64,000 nucleotides of DNA from an uncultured Shewanella sp. (GTDB lineage: Bacteria > Pseudomonadota > Gammaproteobacteria > Enterobacterales > Shewanellaceae): positions 107,233 to 171,232 of the forward strand of contig CANNEE010000012.1 in the NCBI GenBank assembly GCA_947503555.1. Direction: 5' to 3'. Numbering within the stretch: position 1 is the first letter of the stretch; every line of letters starts with the position of its first letter. Below, piece by piece: positions 1-13,388 of this stretch. A program made the position numbers and the translations under genes. Below the pieces are notes generated by a model. It was not told the origin of the DNA, made no database searches, and saw only the letters and a list, made by a program, of their open reading frames with translations.

Positions 1-435
1 CGTCTTGTTTGCTATGATAAAATAGCATCAAAAGTTGCCAATCATAAAGCTGCTAAATCACCATCAGTGGCCCACAATAAGCCTTCATCCAGTACACCTA
101 AAATTGTCGAATCTAGCGTCACTGCTACTAGCACCGTCACGGAGCCAACCAATGTCGTACCTGTTGCTGAGCAGGTTGAAGACTTTGGTATTCAATATAA
201 AGCTCCTGAAAACGAAGTTGAAAAAATCTATCTTGAAATCAGTAAGGTGAAAAAGAATGCTCGTGGCATGCTCACCTTTTACTTCACTAATGGCCAAGTC
301 TGGAAACAAGCTGAGCCTAGTCGCTATAAAGCGAAAAAAGGCAACAAGGTATATATAGAAAAAGCAGCTTTAGGCTCATTCATTTTAGGCAGTGATGATC
401 GTAATGCTAAAATTAGGGTGAAACGACTAAAATAA
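1..435 (+). CDS. Conserved secreted-type protein, 5' end outside the window (partial)
   Basis: The reading frame is open from base 1 with no stop, so the gene starts before the window; the first in-window start-like codon (GTG at 67) is probably internal. The visible protein begins RLVCYDKIAS, a motif typical of small exported proteins with a conserved CYD near the mature N-terminus. A low-complexity Ala/Ser/Thr/Pro/Val linker follows. The C-terminal domain of about 70 residues has W..AEPSRYKAKKG, KVYIEKAALGSF and a final IRVKR, a pattern I associate with uncharacterised periplasmic proteins of gammaproteobacteria. The stop overlaps the tatD start by one base (TAATG), so it is probably cotranscribed with tatD. 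Function unknown. Confidence 0.75.
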   Translation, partial: RLVCYDKIASKVANHKAAKSPSVAHNKPSSSTPKIVESSVTATSTVTEPTNVVPVAEQVEDFGIQYKAPENEVEKIYLEISKVKKNARGMLTFYFTNGQVWKQAEPSRYKAKKGNKVYIEKAALGSFILGSDDRNAKIRVKRLK

Positions 436-1231
436 TGCCCAGCTACATAGACATCGCTGTCAACTTAGTTGGCAGCGCACTCGAAAAAGATCTCGACTCT
501 ATTATCTCGGACGCCACTGAGGCGAATGTCTCGCCATTAATCGTCATTGGCAGTGACCTTGATGAGAGCCAACAGGCAATAGCACTTTGCCAATCTTATC
601 CGCAACAGCTATTTTGCACTTCAGGAGTTCATCCTCACCACGCCAGTAGCTGGAATGAAACCAGTAGCGAAACGCTTATCGAACTAAGCCAAGCTCCACA
701 AGTCGTTGCCATTGGTGAGTGTGGCCTAGATTACAACCGAGATTTTTCACCACGCCCCAAACAAAGAGAAGCCTTTGCTGCACAATTGGCCTTAGCAGCA
801 AAACTAAATCGCCCAGTGTTAATGCATGAACGGGATGCTAGCGAAGATTTTATCGCTATTTTAAAAGAATATCGAAATGCGTTACCTGGTGCGCTACTGC
901 ATTGTTTTACCGGTAACCAAGCATCACTGGAAGCCTATCTTGAACTCGATTTACATATAGGAATTACGGGCTGGGTCTGTGATGAAAGACGAGGAACCGA
1001 GCTTGCGGACTTAGTACCACTGATCCCCAATAACCGAATTATGATAGAGACTGATAGCCCATATCTGCTTCCCAGAAGCATGCGGCCAAAGCCTAAATCC
1101 AATAAGAATAAGCCTCAATACCTACCCTACATAGCTCAAGAGGTTGCTAAGTTTCGCCACCAAGATAGCGATGAATTTGCTAAGCATGCTTACCACAATA
1201 GTGTGGAATTCTTTAATCTGGCCGGCAAACT

Positions 1232-1235
<4 letters not shown>
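435..1235 (+). CDS. tatD: TatD family metal-dependent deoxyribonuclease
   Basis: Cytoplasmic TIM-barrel hydrolase of 266 aa, the normal length for TatD. The family removes nucleotides from DNA 3' ends and has been linked to DNA repair and quality control. Visible family motifs are GVHPHH, the acidic IGECGLDYNRDFSP, LMHERDA, LLHCFTGN, GITGWVCDERRG and IETDSPYLLPR, which supply the metal-binding His, Glu and Asp residues. The N-terminus (IDIAVNL) matches TatD proper rather than the YcfH or YjjV paralogues. It overlaps the upstream gene by 1 nt and the downstream diguanylate cyclase by 4 nt (ATGA), implying one translationally coupled operon. Confidence 0.95.
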
Positions 1236-4143
<2,908 letters not shown>

Positions 4144-4170
4144 CCTCAGCTATAAACCGCAGCAGGGTTC

Positions 4171-4202
4171 AAAAAAGCACCGATTATTCGCGGTGCTTTT
4201 TT
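4171..4202 (+). terminator. Rho-independent terminator of hemB
   Basis: A-tract, then stem GCACCG (4177-4182) pairing with CGGTGC (4191-4196), loop of eight bases, then six T. It closes the tatD-DGC-hemB transcription unit. Confidence 0.88.
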
Positions 4203-4322
4203 ATACCCTAAAATAATGACGCCAATAAGGTGATCTTGTTAACATGCGCATACTTTGCCCCTTCTATCAAAGAGAGTTAGATGTTTATATCGAAATAGAT
4301 TCTTATTCTCGGAGAGATGAAC

Positions 4323-4862
4323 ATGGGTAGAAACATTAAAGCCTTATTAACCACCACAGCACTCTTTTTTAGTTGCCAAGCATTAGCAGATAGTGGCTGT
4401 GGGTTTGAGAAGCAACAGGAAGGCTTTATCGCAACCTGTAGTGAGGAGAAACAAGAAGTGATTTTAACGGGTGATGTTCAGGCACAAAAGCTAGTCACAG
4501 AGCTTCCAGAGTTCAGCGATGGCTACAAAACTTACCAAGTCGATAGCCAAGCTATCGCGCCACTCAAAGCACTAACTACGCCGACTAAGATAACCGTGAT
4601 CATAGGCACTTGGTGCCCTGATTGTCATAGGGAAACCCCAAGATTCATCCGTATCATGGAAGAGGTGAACAACCCTAATATCAGTATCCAATTTATCGGT
4701 GTTGATAGAGATAAGAAAGATCCACAGGGACTTGCTGCTAACTACGATTTTCAGCGTATTCCTACTTTCATCGTTGAACAAGATGGTAAAGAGATTGGCC
4801 GTATCGTTGAGCGTCCAACTCAATCGTTAGAAAAAGATCTCGCCCAAATACTTGCCAAGTAG
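4323..4862 (+). CDS. Secreted thioredoxin-fold protein with WCPDC motif
   Basis: Predicted periplasmic thiol-disulfide protein of 179 aa. It has an N-terminal hydrophobic signal ending near ALA (residues 20-22), a short Cys-containing N-terminal part and a thioredoxin fold with the redox motif WCPDC at residues 97-101; the cis-Pro loop is RIPTFIV. The open frame also allows an ATG at 4317, but the Shine-Dalgarno GGAGAG (4311-4316) would then touch the start; the ATG at 4323 has a normal 6-nt gap and is chosen. It stands alone between two terminators. Function within periplasmic redox control is inferred from the fold; the substrate is unknown. Confidence 0.85.
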   Translation: MGRNIKALLTTTALFFSCQALADSGCGFEKQQEGFIATCSEEKQEVILTGDVQAQKLVTELPEFSDGYKTYQVDSQAIAPLKALTTPTKITVIIGTWCPDCHRETPRFIRIMEEVNNPNISIQFIGVDRDKKDPQGLAANYDFQRIPTFIVEQDGKEIGRIVERPTQSLEKDLAQILAK

Positions 4863-4873
4863 CAAATTCCAAT

Positions 4874-4899
4874 AAAAAGGCCGCTATTGCGGCCTTTTT
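4874..4899. terminator. Bidirectional terminator between convergent genes
   Basis: A5, then stem GGCCGC (4879-4884), loop TATT, GCGGCC (4889-4894), then T5. The symmetric A and T tracts let it serve both the thioredoxin-like gene (+) and the gppA-like gene (-), whose end lies 20 nt beyond. Confidence 0.88.
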
Positions 4900-4919
4900 G
4901 ATTTTAAAAACAAGTCTAG

Positions 4920-5867
4920 CTAATCAGTGACTCGATTGGCTAGCATAGTCAATACGCCCTCTCTTAAGGCTCCGCCTGACAAAGCTAAATAAGGAATATT
5001 GAGCAGCTCAAATAACGCAATTAGAATTGCCACTCCAGATGCAAAGGTAGGCGCACGCTCCACATTCAATCCATGGATATCACTCAGGTCAGGGCAACTT
5101 GAGCCAAGCACCTGAGCCTTGAGGTTATAAAGGGAGTCCAAAGTGACTACCAGCTCAAACAGAGCGCCACCATGTTGAGCTGCTAACACTTCAATCACAG
5201 ACTGTACGGCACCCGATGCTCCTACCGCGCTTTGCCAGTCCAAACTCAATAAGGTTTGCTTATGCTCGGCTAACTGCTTTGCAACATGCTCAGTCGCCAT
5301 ATCAAAGGCACTTGACTGATAGGGTCGTTCCACAAAAAATTGATTATTAAAAGTCACGCTGCCCATAGCAAGGCTGGTTTTAAACAGCACCTTATCTGCT
5401 TCACCGACAATAAATTCGGTGCTGGCTCCACCTATATCTATCACTAAGCGACTTGTATCGCCCGGCGTAGTGGCAGCCATTCCCTGATAAATAAACTCAG
5501 CTTCTTCTAAGCCAGAAATAACCTGAATAGGCTGACCTAAAATAGGCAGGGCTTTTTGGCAGAACTCATCTGCGTTAGAGATACTTCTTAAGGTCGCGGT
5601 CGCAATCACTGCAACTAGCTTAGGCGAGACTTGCTCATACTCCAGTTTCTCAGCAAACATCGCCAAGCAATCGAGTCCTCGCGCCATCACCTCTTGACTT
5701 AGGCTGCCATCGGCTTGAATCCCCTCAGCTAGGCGCACTTTTCGCTTGTATTTAGCGACGATTTCAATAGATTCAGCGGTCTCTGTAGAGTCAAACGCCC
5801 GCCGTGCCACCAGCATATTGAAGCTGTTAGAACCTAACGTGATGGCGGCAAATACAGGCGTTGTCAT
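4920..5867 (-). CDS. Ppx/GppA family phosphatase, short form lacking the C-terminal domain
   Basis: ASKHA-fold phosphatase, 315 aa. N-terminal nucleotide-binding motif LGSNSFNMLVAR and second motif LVIDIGGASTEF are clear, as is the GASGAV segment. Family members hydrolyse polyphosphate or convert pppGpp to ppGpp. E. coli GppA and Ppx are about 500 residues; this protein ends after the two actin-like lobes and has no HD-like C-terminal domain. The position next to rhlB-trxA-rho matches gppA of E. coli, and the start overlaps the rhlB stop by one base (TAATG). Whether it acts on pppGpp or polyphosphate cannot be read from sequence. Confidence 0.88.
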   Translation of the reverse strand: MTTPVFAAITLGSNSFNMLVARRAFDSTETAESIEIVAKYKRKVRLAEGIQADGSLSQEVMARGLDCLAMFAEKLEYEQVSPKLVAVIATATLRSISNADEFCQKALPILGQPIQVISGLEEAEFIYQGMAATTPGDTSRLVIDIGGASTEFIVGEADKVLFKTSLAMGSVTFNNQFFVERPYQSSAFDMATEHVAKQLAEHKQTLLSLDWQSAVGASGAVQSVIEVLAAQHGGALFELVVTLDSLYNLKAQVLGSSCPDLSDIHGLNVERAPTFASGVAILIALFELLNIPYLALSGGALREGVLTMLANRVTD

Positions 5868-7192
5868 TATGAATGTCTGCGGGTTCTATCGTGACGATGG
5901 CCAGTACGCCCAGTTCCACCACTGCGATGAGCACCATGAGGGCGTCCGCTGCCGCTACGCTCACGCATATTGCGATTATTAGCGTGTTTGCGATGGATCT
6001 TCACAGGCTTTGGAATATCATCCAGCAGCGCATCCCTATCATAGTTAGTCACAGGAATAGAGTGCTCGATATACTCTTCAATTGCAGGGAGGTTCAAAGC
6101 ATACTCTTCACAGGCAAAACTGACTGAGCTGCCTTTTTGCCCCGCGCGGCCTGTGCGGCCAATACGGTGCACATAATCTTCACAGTCATCGGGAAGATCA
6201 TAGTTATAGACATGAGAAACATCCGAGATATGCAAACCTCGTGCTGCTACATCAGTGGCCACAAGAATGTCTAGCTCACCCTTGGTGAATTTCTCTAGAA
6301 TGCGCAAACGCTTCTTTTGCGGCACATCACCAGTCAGTAAGCCCACTCTATGGCCGTCACCTTCAAGCCAAGCCCAAAGGTTCTCACAGCTATGCTTAGT
6401 ATTAGCAAAGACAATGGCTTTTTCAGGCCAATCTTCCTCTATCAGCGTCAGCAATAAACGCATCTTATCTTCTTGAGAAGGGTAGAAAATCTCTTCTTTA
6501 ATGTTTTTAGAGGTCTTCTCTTCTGGAGCAATCACCACCTTTTCAGGATCATTCATATGATCATAGGCGAGCTCCTGTACCTTCATCGACAGCGTGGCCG
6601 AAAACAGCATATTTAATCTGTCTTTGGCTTCGGGCATGCGTCTAAATAGGAAGCGGATATCTTTAATGAAACCAAGATCGAACATACGATCGGCTTCATC
6701 TAATACAACAGCTTGAATACCACTCAGGTTAATTACACCTTGACGTACATAATCGATAATACGGCCAGTGGTACCAATAAGAATATCTACACCTTTGTCC
6801 AGTACCTTACGCTGAACCTCATAGCTCTCACCACCATACACTATGCCAACTTTAAGGCCTGTGTGCTTCGATAATAGACGGGCATCCTTAGCGATCTGAA
6901 TCGCTAACTCTCGCGTAGGGGCCATCACTATGGCTCTAGGCTGATTCACCGCTCTATTTTCTGTAGCAGGTGTAGATAATAGGTGATTAAAAGTCGCCGT
7001 CAGGAAGGCAAGGGTTTTACCCGTACCGGTTTGCGCCTGACCTGCAATATCTTTTGTTTTAAGTAAAACCGGTAGTGATAGCGCCTGAATTGGCGTGCAA
7101 TATTCAAAACCGTTCTCGTTAAGTGCTTGGATAACCTCAGGACGAAGAGGTAGATCAGCAAATTTCTGTTTAGATAAATGTGTTTCGCTCAT
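5867..7192 (-). CDS. rhlB: DEAD-box ATP-dependent RNA helicase RhlB
   Basis: 441 aa, close to the usual RhlB length. Helicase motifs in order: Q-motif region CTPIQ (32-36), Walker A AQTGTGKT (53-60), APTRELA (91-97), DEAD (165-168), SAT in LFSATL, and [10 protein letters not shown]. The C-terminal tail is basic and rich in Arg, Gly and His, the part that contacts RNA and RNase E in E. coli. RhlB unwinds structured RNA for the degradosome. It is divergent from trxA across 152 nt and translationally coupled to the gppA-like gene. The neighbourhood rhlB | trxA rho supports RhlB over the many paralogous DEAD proteins. Confidence 0.95.
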   Translation of the reverse strand: MSETHLSKQKFADLPLRPEVIQALNENGFEYCTPIQALSLPVLLKTKDIAGQAQTGTGKTLAFLTATFNHLLSTPATENRAVNQPRAIVMAPTRELAIQIAKDARLLSKHTGLKVGIVYGGESYEVQRKVLDKGVDILIGTTGRIIDYVRQGVINLSGIQAVVLDEADRMFDLGFIKDIRFLFRRMPEAKDRLNMLFSATLSMKVQELAYDHMNDPEKVVIAPEEKTSKNIKEEIFYPSQEDKMRLLLTLIEEDWPEKAIVFANTKHSCENLWAWLEGDGHRVGLLTGDVPQKKRLRILEKFTKGELDILVATDVAARGLHISDVSHVYNYDLPDDCEDYVHRIGRTGRAGQKGSSVSFACEEYALNLPAIEEYIEHSIPVTNYDRDALLDDIPKPVKIHRKHANNRNMRERSGSGRPHGAHRSGGTGRTGHRHDRTRRHS

Positions 7193-7344
7193 AGCGGAAG
7201 CATACCAGTTAGGGTTGCAATAAGATACTCAATCGTTTGAAATAGCGACAATATAAACACTATGGCTTGAAAAGCCAAAATACCGTCCCAATATACAGGT
7301 TAAGCCATTAACAAACCAGAGATGGCAAACAAACGGAGAACATC

Positions 7345-7671
7345 ATGAGCGATAAAATTGTATACCTAAGCGATGACAGCTTTGAAAACGACGTACTAAA
7401 ATCTGAACAGCCTGTTATTGTTGATTTTTGGGCAGAATGGTGCGGACCATGTAAAATGATCGCCCCAATTCTAGACGACGTTGCTGAAGAGTACGCAGGT
7501 AAAGTGACTATCGCTAAGCTGAACGTTGACCAAAACACAGTATCGCCTGGTAAGTATGGTGTACGTGGTATCCCTACATTGCTGATGTTTAAAGGCGGTG
7601 AGCTAGTTGCTACCAAAGTTGGAGCACTATCTAAGACTCAATTAAAAGAGTTCATTGACGCACAAATCTAA
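7345..7671 (+). CDS. trxA: Thioredoxin 1
   Basis: Cytoplasmic dithiol reductant, 108 aa. The active site is WCGPC at residues 32-36, and the cis-Pro loop reads [12 protein letters not shown]. Start ATG follows a good Shine-Dalgarno (CGGAGA). The length, absence of signal peptide and the trxA-rho arrangement are those of E. coli TrxA. No obvious terminator is seen before rho, so some readthrough is likely. Confidence 0.97.
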   Translation: MSDKIVYLSDDSFENDVLKSEQPVIVDFWAEWCGPCKMIAPILDDVAEEYAGKVTIAKLNVDQNTVSPGKYGVRGIPTLLMFKGGELVATKVGALSKTQLKEFIDAQI

Positions 7672-7917
7672 ACTTAAGTGAGTCAAAATAAGCTAAATTT
7701 AGCGCAATTTAGCTGCAATCAGTGATTCTCGGCACAGGTTATCGATAAATTTGTGCTGAGAGCCGCTAAATCTCTGGACGCCCCGCAAAGTTAGTGCTAC
7801 TTTAATAACCAGATTTTTCAAACAACCACTTCACGCTGTTCGATCTAAAACCCCTATATAAAGAGCTTTACTGATTGAACGCAGTCAACTTTGTCGCGTA
7901 AAACAAGACCCACCAAG
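7672..7917 (+). promoter_or_regulatory. Long untranslated leader in front of rho
   Basis: 246 nt lie between trxA and the rho start. The leader holds an imperfect hairpin (CTCGGCAC near 7727 with GTGCTGAG near 7762) and a T/A/C-rich part towards rho. In E. coli the rho leader mediates autogenous attenuation by Rho itself; the same is inferred here from position and length only. Confidence 0.45.
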
Positions 7918-9183
7918 ATGAATTTATCAGAATTAAAAAATAAGTCGATTTCAGACTTAGTCTCTCTAGCCGAAAGTATGAAGCTTGAAAATATGGCCCG
8001 CGCACGTAAGCAGGACATCATTTTCTCTATCCTAAAAGCCCACGCCAAGAGCGGTGAAGATATCTTCGGCGGCGGTGTACTCGAAATTCTACAAGATGGC
8101 TTTGGCTTTCTACGTAGTGCAGACGGCTCATACCTAGCAGGCCCTGATGATATCTATGTATCACCTAGCCAAATTCGCCGCTTCAACATGCGTACTGGTG
8201 ATACCATTTTTGGTAAGATTCGCCCGCCTAAAGAAGGTGAGCGTTATTTTGCGCTATTAAAAGTGGCTGAAGTCAACTTTGACAAGCCTGAAAACTCACG
8301 CAATAAGATTCTATTTGAAAACCTAACGCCACTGCATGCAGAAGACAGATTACGCATGGAGCGTGGTAACGGTTCTACCGAAGATATTACTTCACGTATT
8401 CTCGATCTTTGTTCGCCAATCGGTAAAGGCCAACGTGGTTTGATTGTTGCACCACCAAAAGCAGGTAAAACACTACTGCTACAAAACATGGCGCAGAGCA
8501 TTACCTATAACAACCCAGAAGTTGTGCTTATGGTTCTGCTGATCGACGAGCGTCCTGAGGAAGTGACAGAAATGCAGCGCATGGTAAAAGGCGAAGTAAT
8601 CGCTTCGACCTTTGATGAGCCAGCAAGCCGTCACGTACAAGTTGCAGAGATGGTGATTGAGAAGGCTAAGCGTCTAGTTGAGCACAAGAAAGACGTCGTT
8701 ATTCTACTAGACTCTATTACCCGCCTAGCACGAGCTTATAACACTGTGATTCCATCATCGGGTAAAGTGTTAACCGGTGGTGTAGATGCGAACGCACTGC
8801 ATCGTCCAAAGCGCTTCTTCGGTGCTGCACGTAATATCGAAAACGGCGGTAGCTTAACCATTATCGCTACAGCGCTAGTAGAAACTGGCTCTAAGATGGA
8901 TGAGGTTATCTACGAAGAGTTTAAAGGTACGGGTAACCAAGAGCTTCACCTTTCTCGTAAAGCTGCTGAAAAACGTGTCTTCCCTGCTATCGACTTTAAC
9001 CGCTCTGGTACCCGTCGTGAAGAGAAGCTTACCACGCCAGATGAGCTACAGAAGATGTGGATTCTACGCAAGATCCTTAACCCTATGGATGAGGTGAGCG
9101 GCATGGAATTCCTAATCGATAAACTAGCTATGACTAAGACAAACGATGAGTTCTTTACTGCGATGAAGCGTGCTAAGTCTTAA
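7918..9183 (+). CDS. rho: Transcription termination factor Rho
   Basis: Hexameric RNA-dependent ATPase that ends transcription at C-rich untranslated RNA. The frame extends upstream to a TTG at 7891, but the family N-terminus MNLSELKN starts at ATG 7918, giving 421 aa against 419 in E. coli. The RNA-binding segment GFGFLRS, Walker A PPKAGKT, the Walker B region [16 protein letters not shown] and the [21 protein letters not shown] segment are all intact. Followed by a clear terminator. Confidence 0.97.
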   Translation: MNLSELKNKSISDLVSLAESMKLENMARARKQDIIFSILKAHAKSGEDIFGGGVLEILQDGFGFLRSADGSYLAGPDDIYVSPSQIRRFNMRTGDTIFGKIRPPKEGERYFALLKVAEVNFDKPENSRNKILFENLTPLHAEDRLRMERGNGSTEDITSRILDLCSPIGKGQRGLIVAPPKAGKTLLLQNMAQSITYNNPEVVLMVLLIDERPEEVTEMQRMVKGEVIASTFDEPASRHVQVAEMVIEKAKRLVEHKKDVVILLDSITRLARAYNTVIPSSGKVLTGGVDANALHRPKRFFGAARNIENGGSLTIIATALVETGSKMDEVIYEEFKGTGNQELHLSRKAAEKRVFPAIDFNRSGTRREEKLTTPDELQKMWILRKILNPMDEVSGMEFLIDKLAMTKTNDEFFTAMKRAKS

Positions 9184-9206
9184 TAAGGCTTAAAAAACAT
9201 TCATTT

Positions 9207-9233
9207 AAAAAGCCGCTGAGAAGCGGCTTTTTT
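9207..9233 (+). terminator. Rho-independent terminator of rho
   Basis: Stem AGCCGCT (9211-9217), loop GAGA, AGCGGCT (9222-9228), flanked by A and T tracts. Confidence 0.88.
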
Positions 9234-9321
9234 ATTGGTTAGCATTTGCTTACGACATATCAGATAAAGCCATAATCGAGTATTAGCAGCAAAGAGCAAC
9301 TCAACAGGTATTACACATAAT

Positions 9322-9357
9322 AAAAAGCCGAGTAGCGTAACTACTCGGCTTTTATTT
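9322..9357 (-). terminator. Terminator of the first metalloprotease gene
   Basis: Perfect 9-bp stem GCCGAGTAG (9327-9335) with CTACTCGGC (9341-9349), 5-nt loop, A5 on one side and TTTTATTT on the other. It lies just downstream of the minus-strand gene ending at 9404 and could stop transcription from both sides. Confidence 0.82.
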
Positions 9358-9403
9358 AATTTAACCGCTTAAGTTAAATTGGCCTATCTGCTCAGTTCAA
9401 CAA

Positions 9404-12400
9404 TTATGAACCCGAGTATGTAGGTAATTGCTGGAATGCACGACGGAATTCAACATACTTGTTTGAAGACCATAGACGCAATACAGCTGGGTCATAATCA
9501 TATAGCTCTTTATGCTTCGCATATGAACTGATTCGATTATTAGATGTTACTGCATCACCATAAATCTGCGCCAAATTCTTCAGTGCAGGCAAGTCTTCTT
9601 CATCGAACTTATCAAACGATTGAGTCAATGCTACTTCTAGGTTCTTCTGAGGCGTACACTTGCGGTCTAAGCGTTGAGCTTCAGTTTCCCCATCTACTTC
9701 TAAACGTAGACAAGTTTCGCCAGTATCTTCATCCGTGTACTTTTTAAACTCATTTCTAAAGACAAAGAATCGAGCAAAACCAGTGGTGTTAGCAAATAGA
9801 TCAAGTACGTCTTTATCACCTACCGCAATCAAACGAGCTTCATGCACATCACGGGTATCTTTAAATACTGAGATTGCATTACGTACACGATATGGCGCCT
9901 TACCTAGTTTCTCAACCATGGTTAATTGCTCAGGAGTATAAAGGGCACGGGTTGCCATAGCTTGCGCTAAAGAGTTACGTCTAGTCGCAACATAGTTTCT
10001 CGCTTTCCAAGAGAAAGGAATACCATCATTTAAGTCCACAAATGGACCTGCGGTGCGTAAACTAATGCCATCAACTAAACCTTGAGCATTATCGGTCAAG
10101 CCATACTCAGCCGCACGAGCGTGCACCACTAGGTTTTTCAGCAATGCTGCAAAATATGGTGTCGGCGTATCAGGCTGGCTAGGATCGAACCAGTAGTTCA
10201 GTTCATCACCAGGAGTGAGCTGGAAGAAACGCTTCATTGGCCATAGATATTGAGGCGCATTGTCAATGTGCTTCCCTAAAGAAGGCATATAGCGCTCTTT
10301 GGTCTCAACATAATTGCCATCTTTATCAACAAAGACTTTCTGACGCGCACCAGGGTTTCCGCTTAAGTAAGACAAGTGAGAATATAGGCGCTCTACCTGA
10401 CCATCGATATCAATCAAAGATAAGCTAGAGTTCTCAGTTGCTACATATGGACTATCACGCTTAACCAACATTTGTGCAGCAAGTAATTTATCAGGCCACA
10501 CACCTAGCTGATCAACTGAAGACACAGAGTTCTGATAAGGGTTGTTCGCTTGAATGCTGGCTTCCATACGGCCATCACGGGTTTGTGAGCGCACTTGGAT
10601 TTCATTCGCTTGGCCCTTAAGAACCGTAACTAACTCTTCATCATAGCAGCTCGTCGGCACCGGACGGTTTTCATTCATCGCAGGGCCATAAGTACGCCAC
10701 AAATCTGATAACGTCGCAAAACGGAATCTGTTTGGCACACCAGGTACACCAGAGATCTCTTCAAGCTCACAGACTTGATCTGGCTGCTCTAGCACATCCA
10801 AGAAGAAGTCAGCAGCAACAAGAGCGGCATCGTAGGTGCTACAAAGGTTTTTCAAGGTTGCACTCAAGCCATCATAGTTACCATTGCGAGGGCAGCTATT
10901 AGCATAAATCTGGCTAAATACTCGGCCATTAGTGTTACTCACACCTAGGTAACGCGCGAATAGATAATCGATCTCTTCTACGTTCTCGATGACATCACGA
11001 ATTTGTGAGAACTCGCTCCAACGGTTCAAGAAATAGTTGAATTGATGGAACTGGTAGAAGCTTTGACGATCATTACGTTGGTTAGCTGTCTCATAGCTAT
11101 CCTTATAACGCTGAATACGGAATTCAGTGAGCTCTTTAATATCTGTACCTTCATCGAAACGGTTGCAGATAACTGACGTAGTGGTGTGCTCATCGGTGCA
11201 GAAGTTATATTGCTTAAGTGTCGCGTTGCTCTCTTCACCCACTTCTTTAGCTACATTATCACGCATGTACTGTACAGTACCGCGAGGATACGCATCAAAG
11301 TCCTTACGCAGCGTCTCATCTAGCTTAGCTAGACTGATAAATTGAGACGTTGCTTCGCTGTCCGCATCCTTGGCAGGAATAACAGCTTCTAATTCACGAC
11401 CATAACCAAATCGCAGTGCCGCGATATCATACTTACCATAGATAGGTAGCTCATCAAAAATAGAGCCTGCATAATCCATTACGGAGCTATACGCTGGTGC
11501 TTTCTTTAGACCTAAATCTTCCAACTCTTCTTCTTGATAGAAGTTAGCTTTGTCTACAGAACCCATAAAGTTATGGCGCAGACCTAAGTTATGTCCTAAC
11601 TCATGAACAAGTGTCGAACGGTACATATGAGCAGAGATTGCATCGGCCGCAAGCTTTTGCTGCTCTGCCGTCAAATCATTCCACTTCTTCAGCTTGGTAT
11701 TCATTTTGTCAGCGTAATCAGCATCGTCTTCATTTAGACCTGAGTTATCAAAGAAGCCACCTTTCTCATAATCTAGGCCTTCTACCAAGCCTTTAGACTG
11801 AGTGCTGACCCACATAAACTCTTCTGCGTACACGTTTTGTTCTGACAATTTATGTAAACGCGTTTGATGCTTAGCAAATGCTTGGTCTTCTAACTTGGCG
11901 TGATTAAGAGACAAGGTTACATGAGATGTATCATCAGCCTGTAACTGCTTTTCAAATATTCCACCTGCTACCTGATGCATTTCAGCATCAGAAAGTGAAG
12001 GAATATCTAAGGCTTCTCCGCGACCTTCAGCAAGAATATTTGCAAACGCTTGAGTTTCTGCATCTAGCTTAGGCGCCTCTTCACCATCTGCTTTTGGTGG
12101 TGTTGGCGGCGTATACTCATCAGGGCGTTTAATCTCTTGACGATTATACAGTTGAACTAGTTTGTTCCATGTACGGCGACTCGCGGCACGGATAACACCG
12201 GCATACTGGTTCACGTGAGCATGTACAATTTCACCCGTTAATGGGTTGGTTGCAGAAGGGCCATAACCAAGCAAACCATTATCAACAGGGTCTGTGACTA
12301 AGTTAATCACATTACGGCGTAAGTCACCCGGATGTAGAATCTCGTTAGGATCCGCAAAAGTCGCTTTCGCTGTTGGGTTAACGATCTTAATCGTTGGCAC

Positions 12401-13369
12401 ACCAGTATCTTTCAATACCTTGTTAATATCGGCTATCGCCTTGATAGTCGTATCTAAAAATATTTTACTATCTGGCTCAAAGTAGCTATCGCTTAGATAG
12501 TAATCTATCGATTCCAGCTCAGGGTTAAAACGGTTGACTAAGTTATAGGTGTAACCTTGTACATTCGCTTCACCTGTTGCTGTGCGCTTAGATTTTTCAT
12601 CCTTAAAAAAACCATAAAATGCTTGATCACGACCAGGATAGTGAACAGTCTTGTAGTCTTTGCTCGTTAGGTTATCGAGTTTAACCAGTGAATAGAAAAA
12701 ACGTGTTTTAAAATTAGTATTTTCTAAACCGCCAAACTGATATTGATCCTGAGGATCTGCTTTGAAATAACGCTCTACTTCAACGTTAATGACACCTTCT
12801 TTAGGGTCATACTCGTAATGAACTATCTTAGGCTCGGCAACTTCTTCAACATTAGGAGCAGTAAACCAAGTATTTACCGCACTGTTATTCAGCGGCTTGA
12901 TTTTTTCATAATCAGGTACGAAGTGTGTCGCATCGGTCCATTTGCGATCTTCATCTTGGTTAATTTCTTCCTTGTTCGTACACTCATCATAATCATTTAA
13001 ACGACAACGATACTCACGAAACTCTCCGGGAATACTCAGTATTGGCGCTTTGTTAATTTCAGAATTCCAGCGGCTCTCTTGTCCCTCGGTCAGTTTATCT
13101 CTATCGACTTCACTCACCATGATACCGTTAAACTCATCGAAGCTTAAGGTAACAAGTTTAGGCTCTCCTTGGAAAAAGCCGCGCTGGGTAATAGCATATC
13201 TTGGCGTATTACCAGTAGATGGCATGTATAACCAAAGTGACTTGGTATCTAAAGAGTCAACAGTGATTTCTTCTGCTGGTCGCTCATAAGCATCATAAGG
13301 CCTTTTTTCGGCACCGCAACCAGCGAGAAGCACGCCAATTGTCGATGCTAAGGCTAATTTCTTAAACAT
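9404..13369 (-). CDS. Large zinc-dependent metalloprotease lipoprotein, copy 1
   Basis: 1321 aa. The N-terminus is a lipoprotein signal with lipobox LLAGC (Cys18), so the mature protein is probably membrane anchored outside the cytoplasm. The extended zinc motif HELGHNLGLRH begins at residue 589 (zinc ligands H589, H593, H599; catalytic E590) and is followed by a Met-turn-like SVMDY, as in metzincins. The N-terminal part (PRYAITQRGFFQGEPKLVTL) resembles the domain found before zincin domains in large uncharacterised bacterial proteases (DUF5117/DUF4953 type). It lies 19 nt behind the barrel-like gene 13389-14228 and is paralogous to the protease at 14893-18444. Substrate unknown. Confidence 0.85.
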   Translation of the reverse strand: MFKKLALASTIGVLLAGCGAEKRPYDAYERPAEEITVDSLDTKSLWLYMPSTGNTPRYAITQRGFFQGEPKLVTLSFDEFNGIMVSEVDRDKLTEGQESRWNSEINKAPILSIPGEFREYRCRLNDYDECTNKEEINQDEDRKWTDATHFVPDYEKIKPLNNSAVNTWFTAPNVEEVAEPKIVHYEYDPKEGVINVEVERYFKADPQDQYQFGGLENTNFKTRFFYSLVKLDNLTSKDYKTVHYPGRDQAFYGFFKDEKSKRTATGEANVQGYTYNLVNRFNPELESIDYYLSDSYFEPDSKIFLDTTIKAIADINKVLKDTGVPTIKIVNPTAKATFADPNEILHPGDLRRNVINLVTDPVDNGLLGYGPSATNPLTGEIVHAHVNQYAGVIRAASRRTWNKLVQLYNRQEIKRPDEYTPPTPPKADGEEAPKLDAETQAFANILAEGRGEALDIPSLSDAEMHQVAGGIFEKQLQADDTSHVTLSLNHAKLEDQAFAKHQTRLHKLSEQNVYAEEFMWVSTQSKGLVEGLDYEKGGFFDNSGLNEDDADYADKMNTKLKKWNDLTAEQQKLAADAISAHMYRSTLVHELGHNLGLRHNFMGSVDKANFYQEEELEDLGLKKAPAYSSVMDYAGSIFDELPIYGKYDIAALRFGYGRELEAVIPAKDADSEATSQFISLAKLDETLRKDFDAYPRGTVQYMRDNVAKEVGEESNATLKQYNFCTDEHTTTSVICNRFDEGTDIKELTEFRIQRYKDSYETANQRNDRQSFYQFHQFNYFLNRWSEFSQIRDVIENVEEIDYLFARYLGVSNTNGRVFSQIYANSCPRNGNYDGLSATLKNLCSTYDAALVAADFFLDVLEQPDQVCELEEISGVPGVPNRFRFATLSDLWRTYGPAMNENRPVPTSCYDEELVTVLKGQANEIQVRSQTRDGRMEASIQANNPYQNSVSSVDQLGVWPDKLLAAQMLVKRDSPYVATENSSLSLIDIDGQVERLYSHLSYLSGNPGARQKVFVDKDGNYVETKERYMPSLGKHIDNAPQYLWPMKRFFQLTPGDELNYWFDPSQPDTPTPYFAALLKNLVVHARAAEYGLTDNAQGLVDGISLRTAGPFVDLNDGIPFSWKARNYVATRRNSLAQAMATRALYTPEQLTMVEKLGKAPYRVRNAISVFKDTRDVHEARLIAVGDKDVLDLFANTTGFARFFVFRNEFKKYTDEDTGETCLRLEVDGETEAQRLDRKCTPQKNLEVALTQSFDKFDEEDLPALKNLAQIYGDAVTSNNRISSYAKHKELYDYDPAVLRLWSSNKYVEFRRAFQQLPTYSGS

Positions 13370-13388
13370 CTTATTTTCCTTATAATAA

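Noticed and set aside
7891-7917. Nine-residue N-terminal extension of Rho from a TTG
   Set aside because: The conserved Rho N-terminus starts at the ATG at 7918; the extension is not seen in the family.
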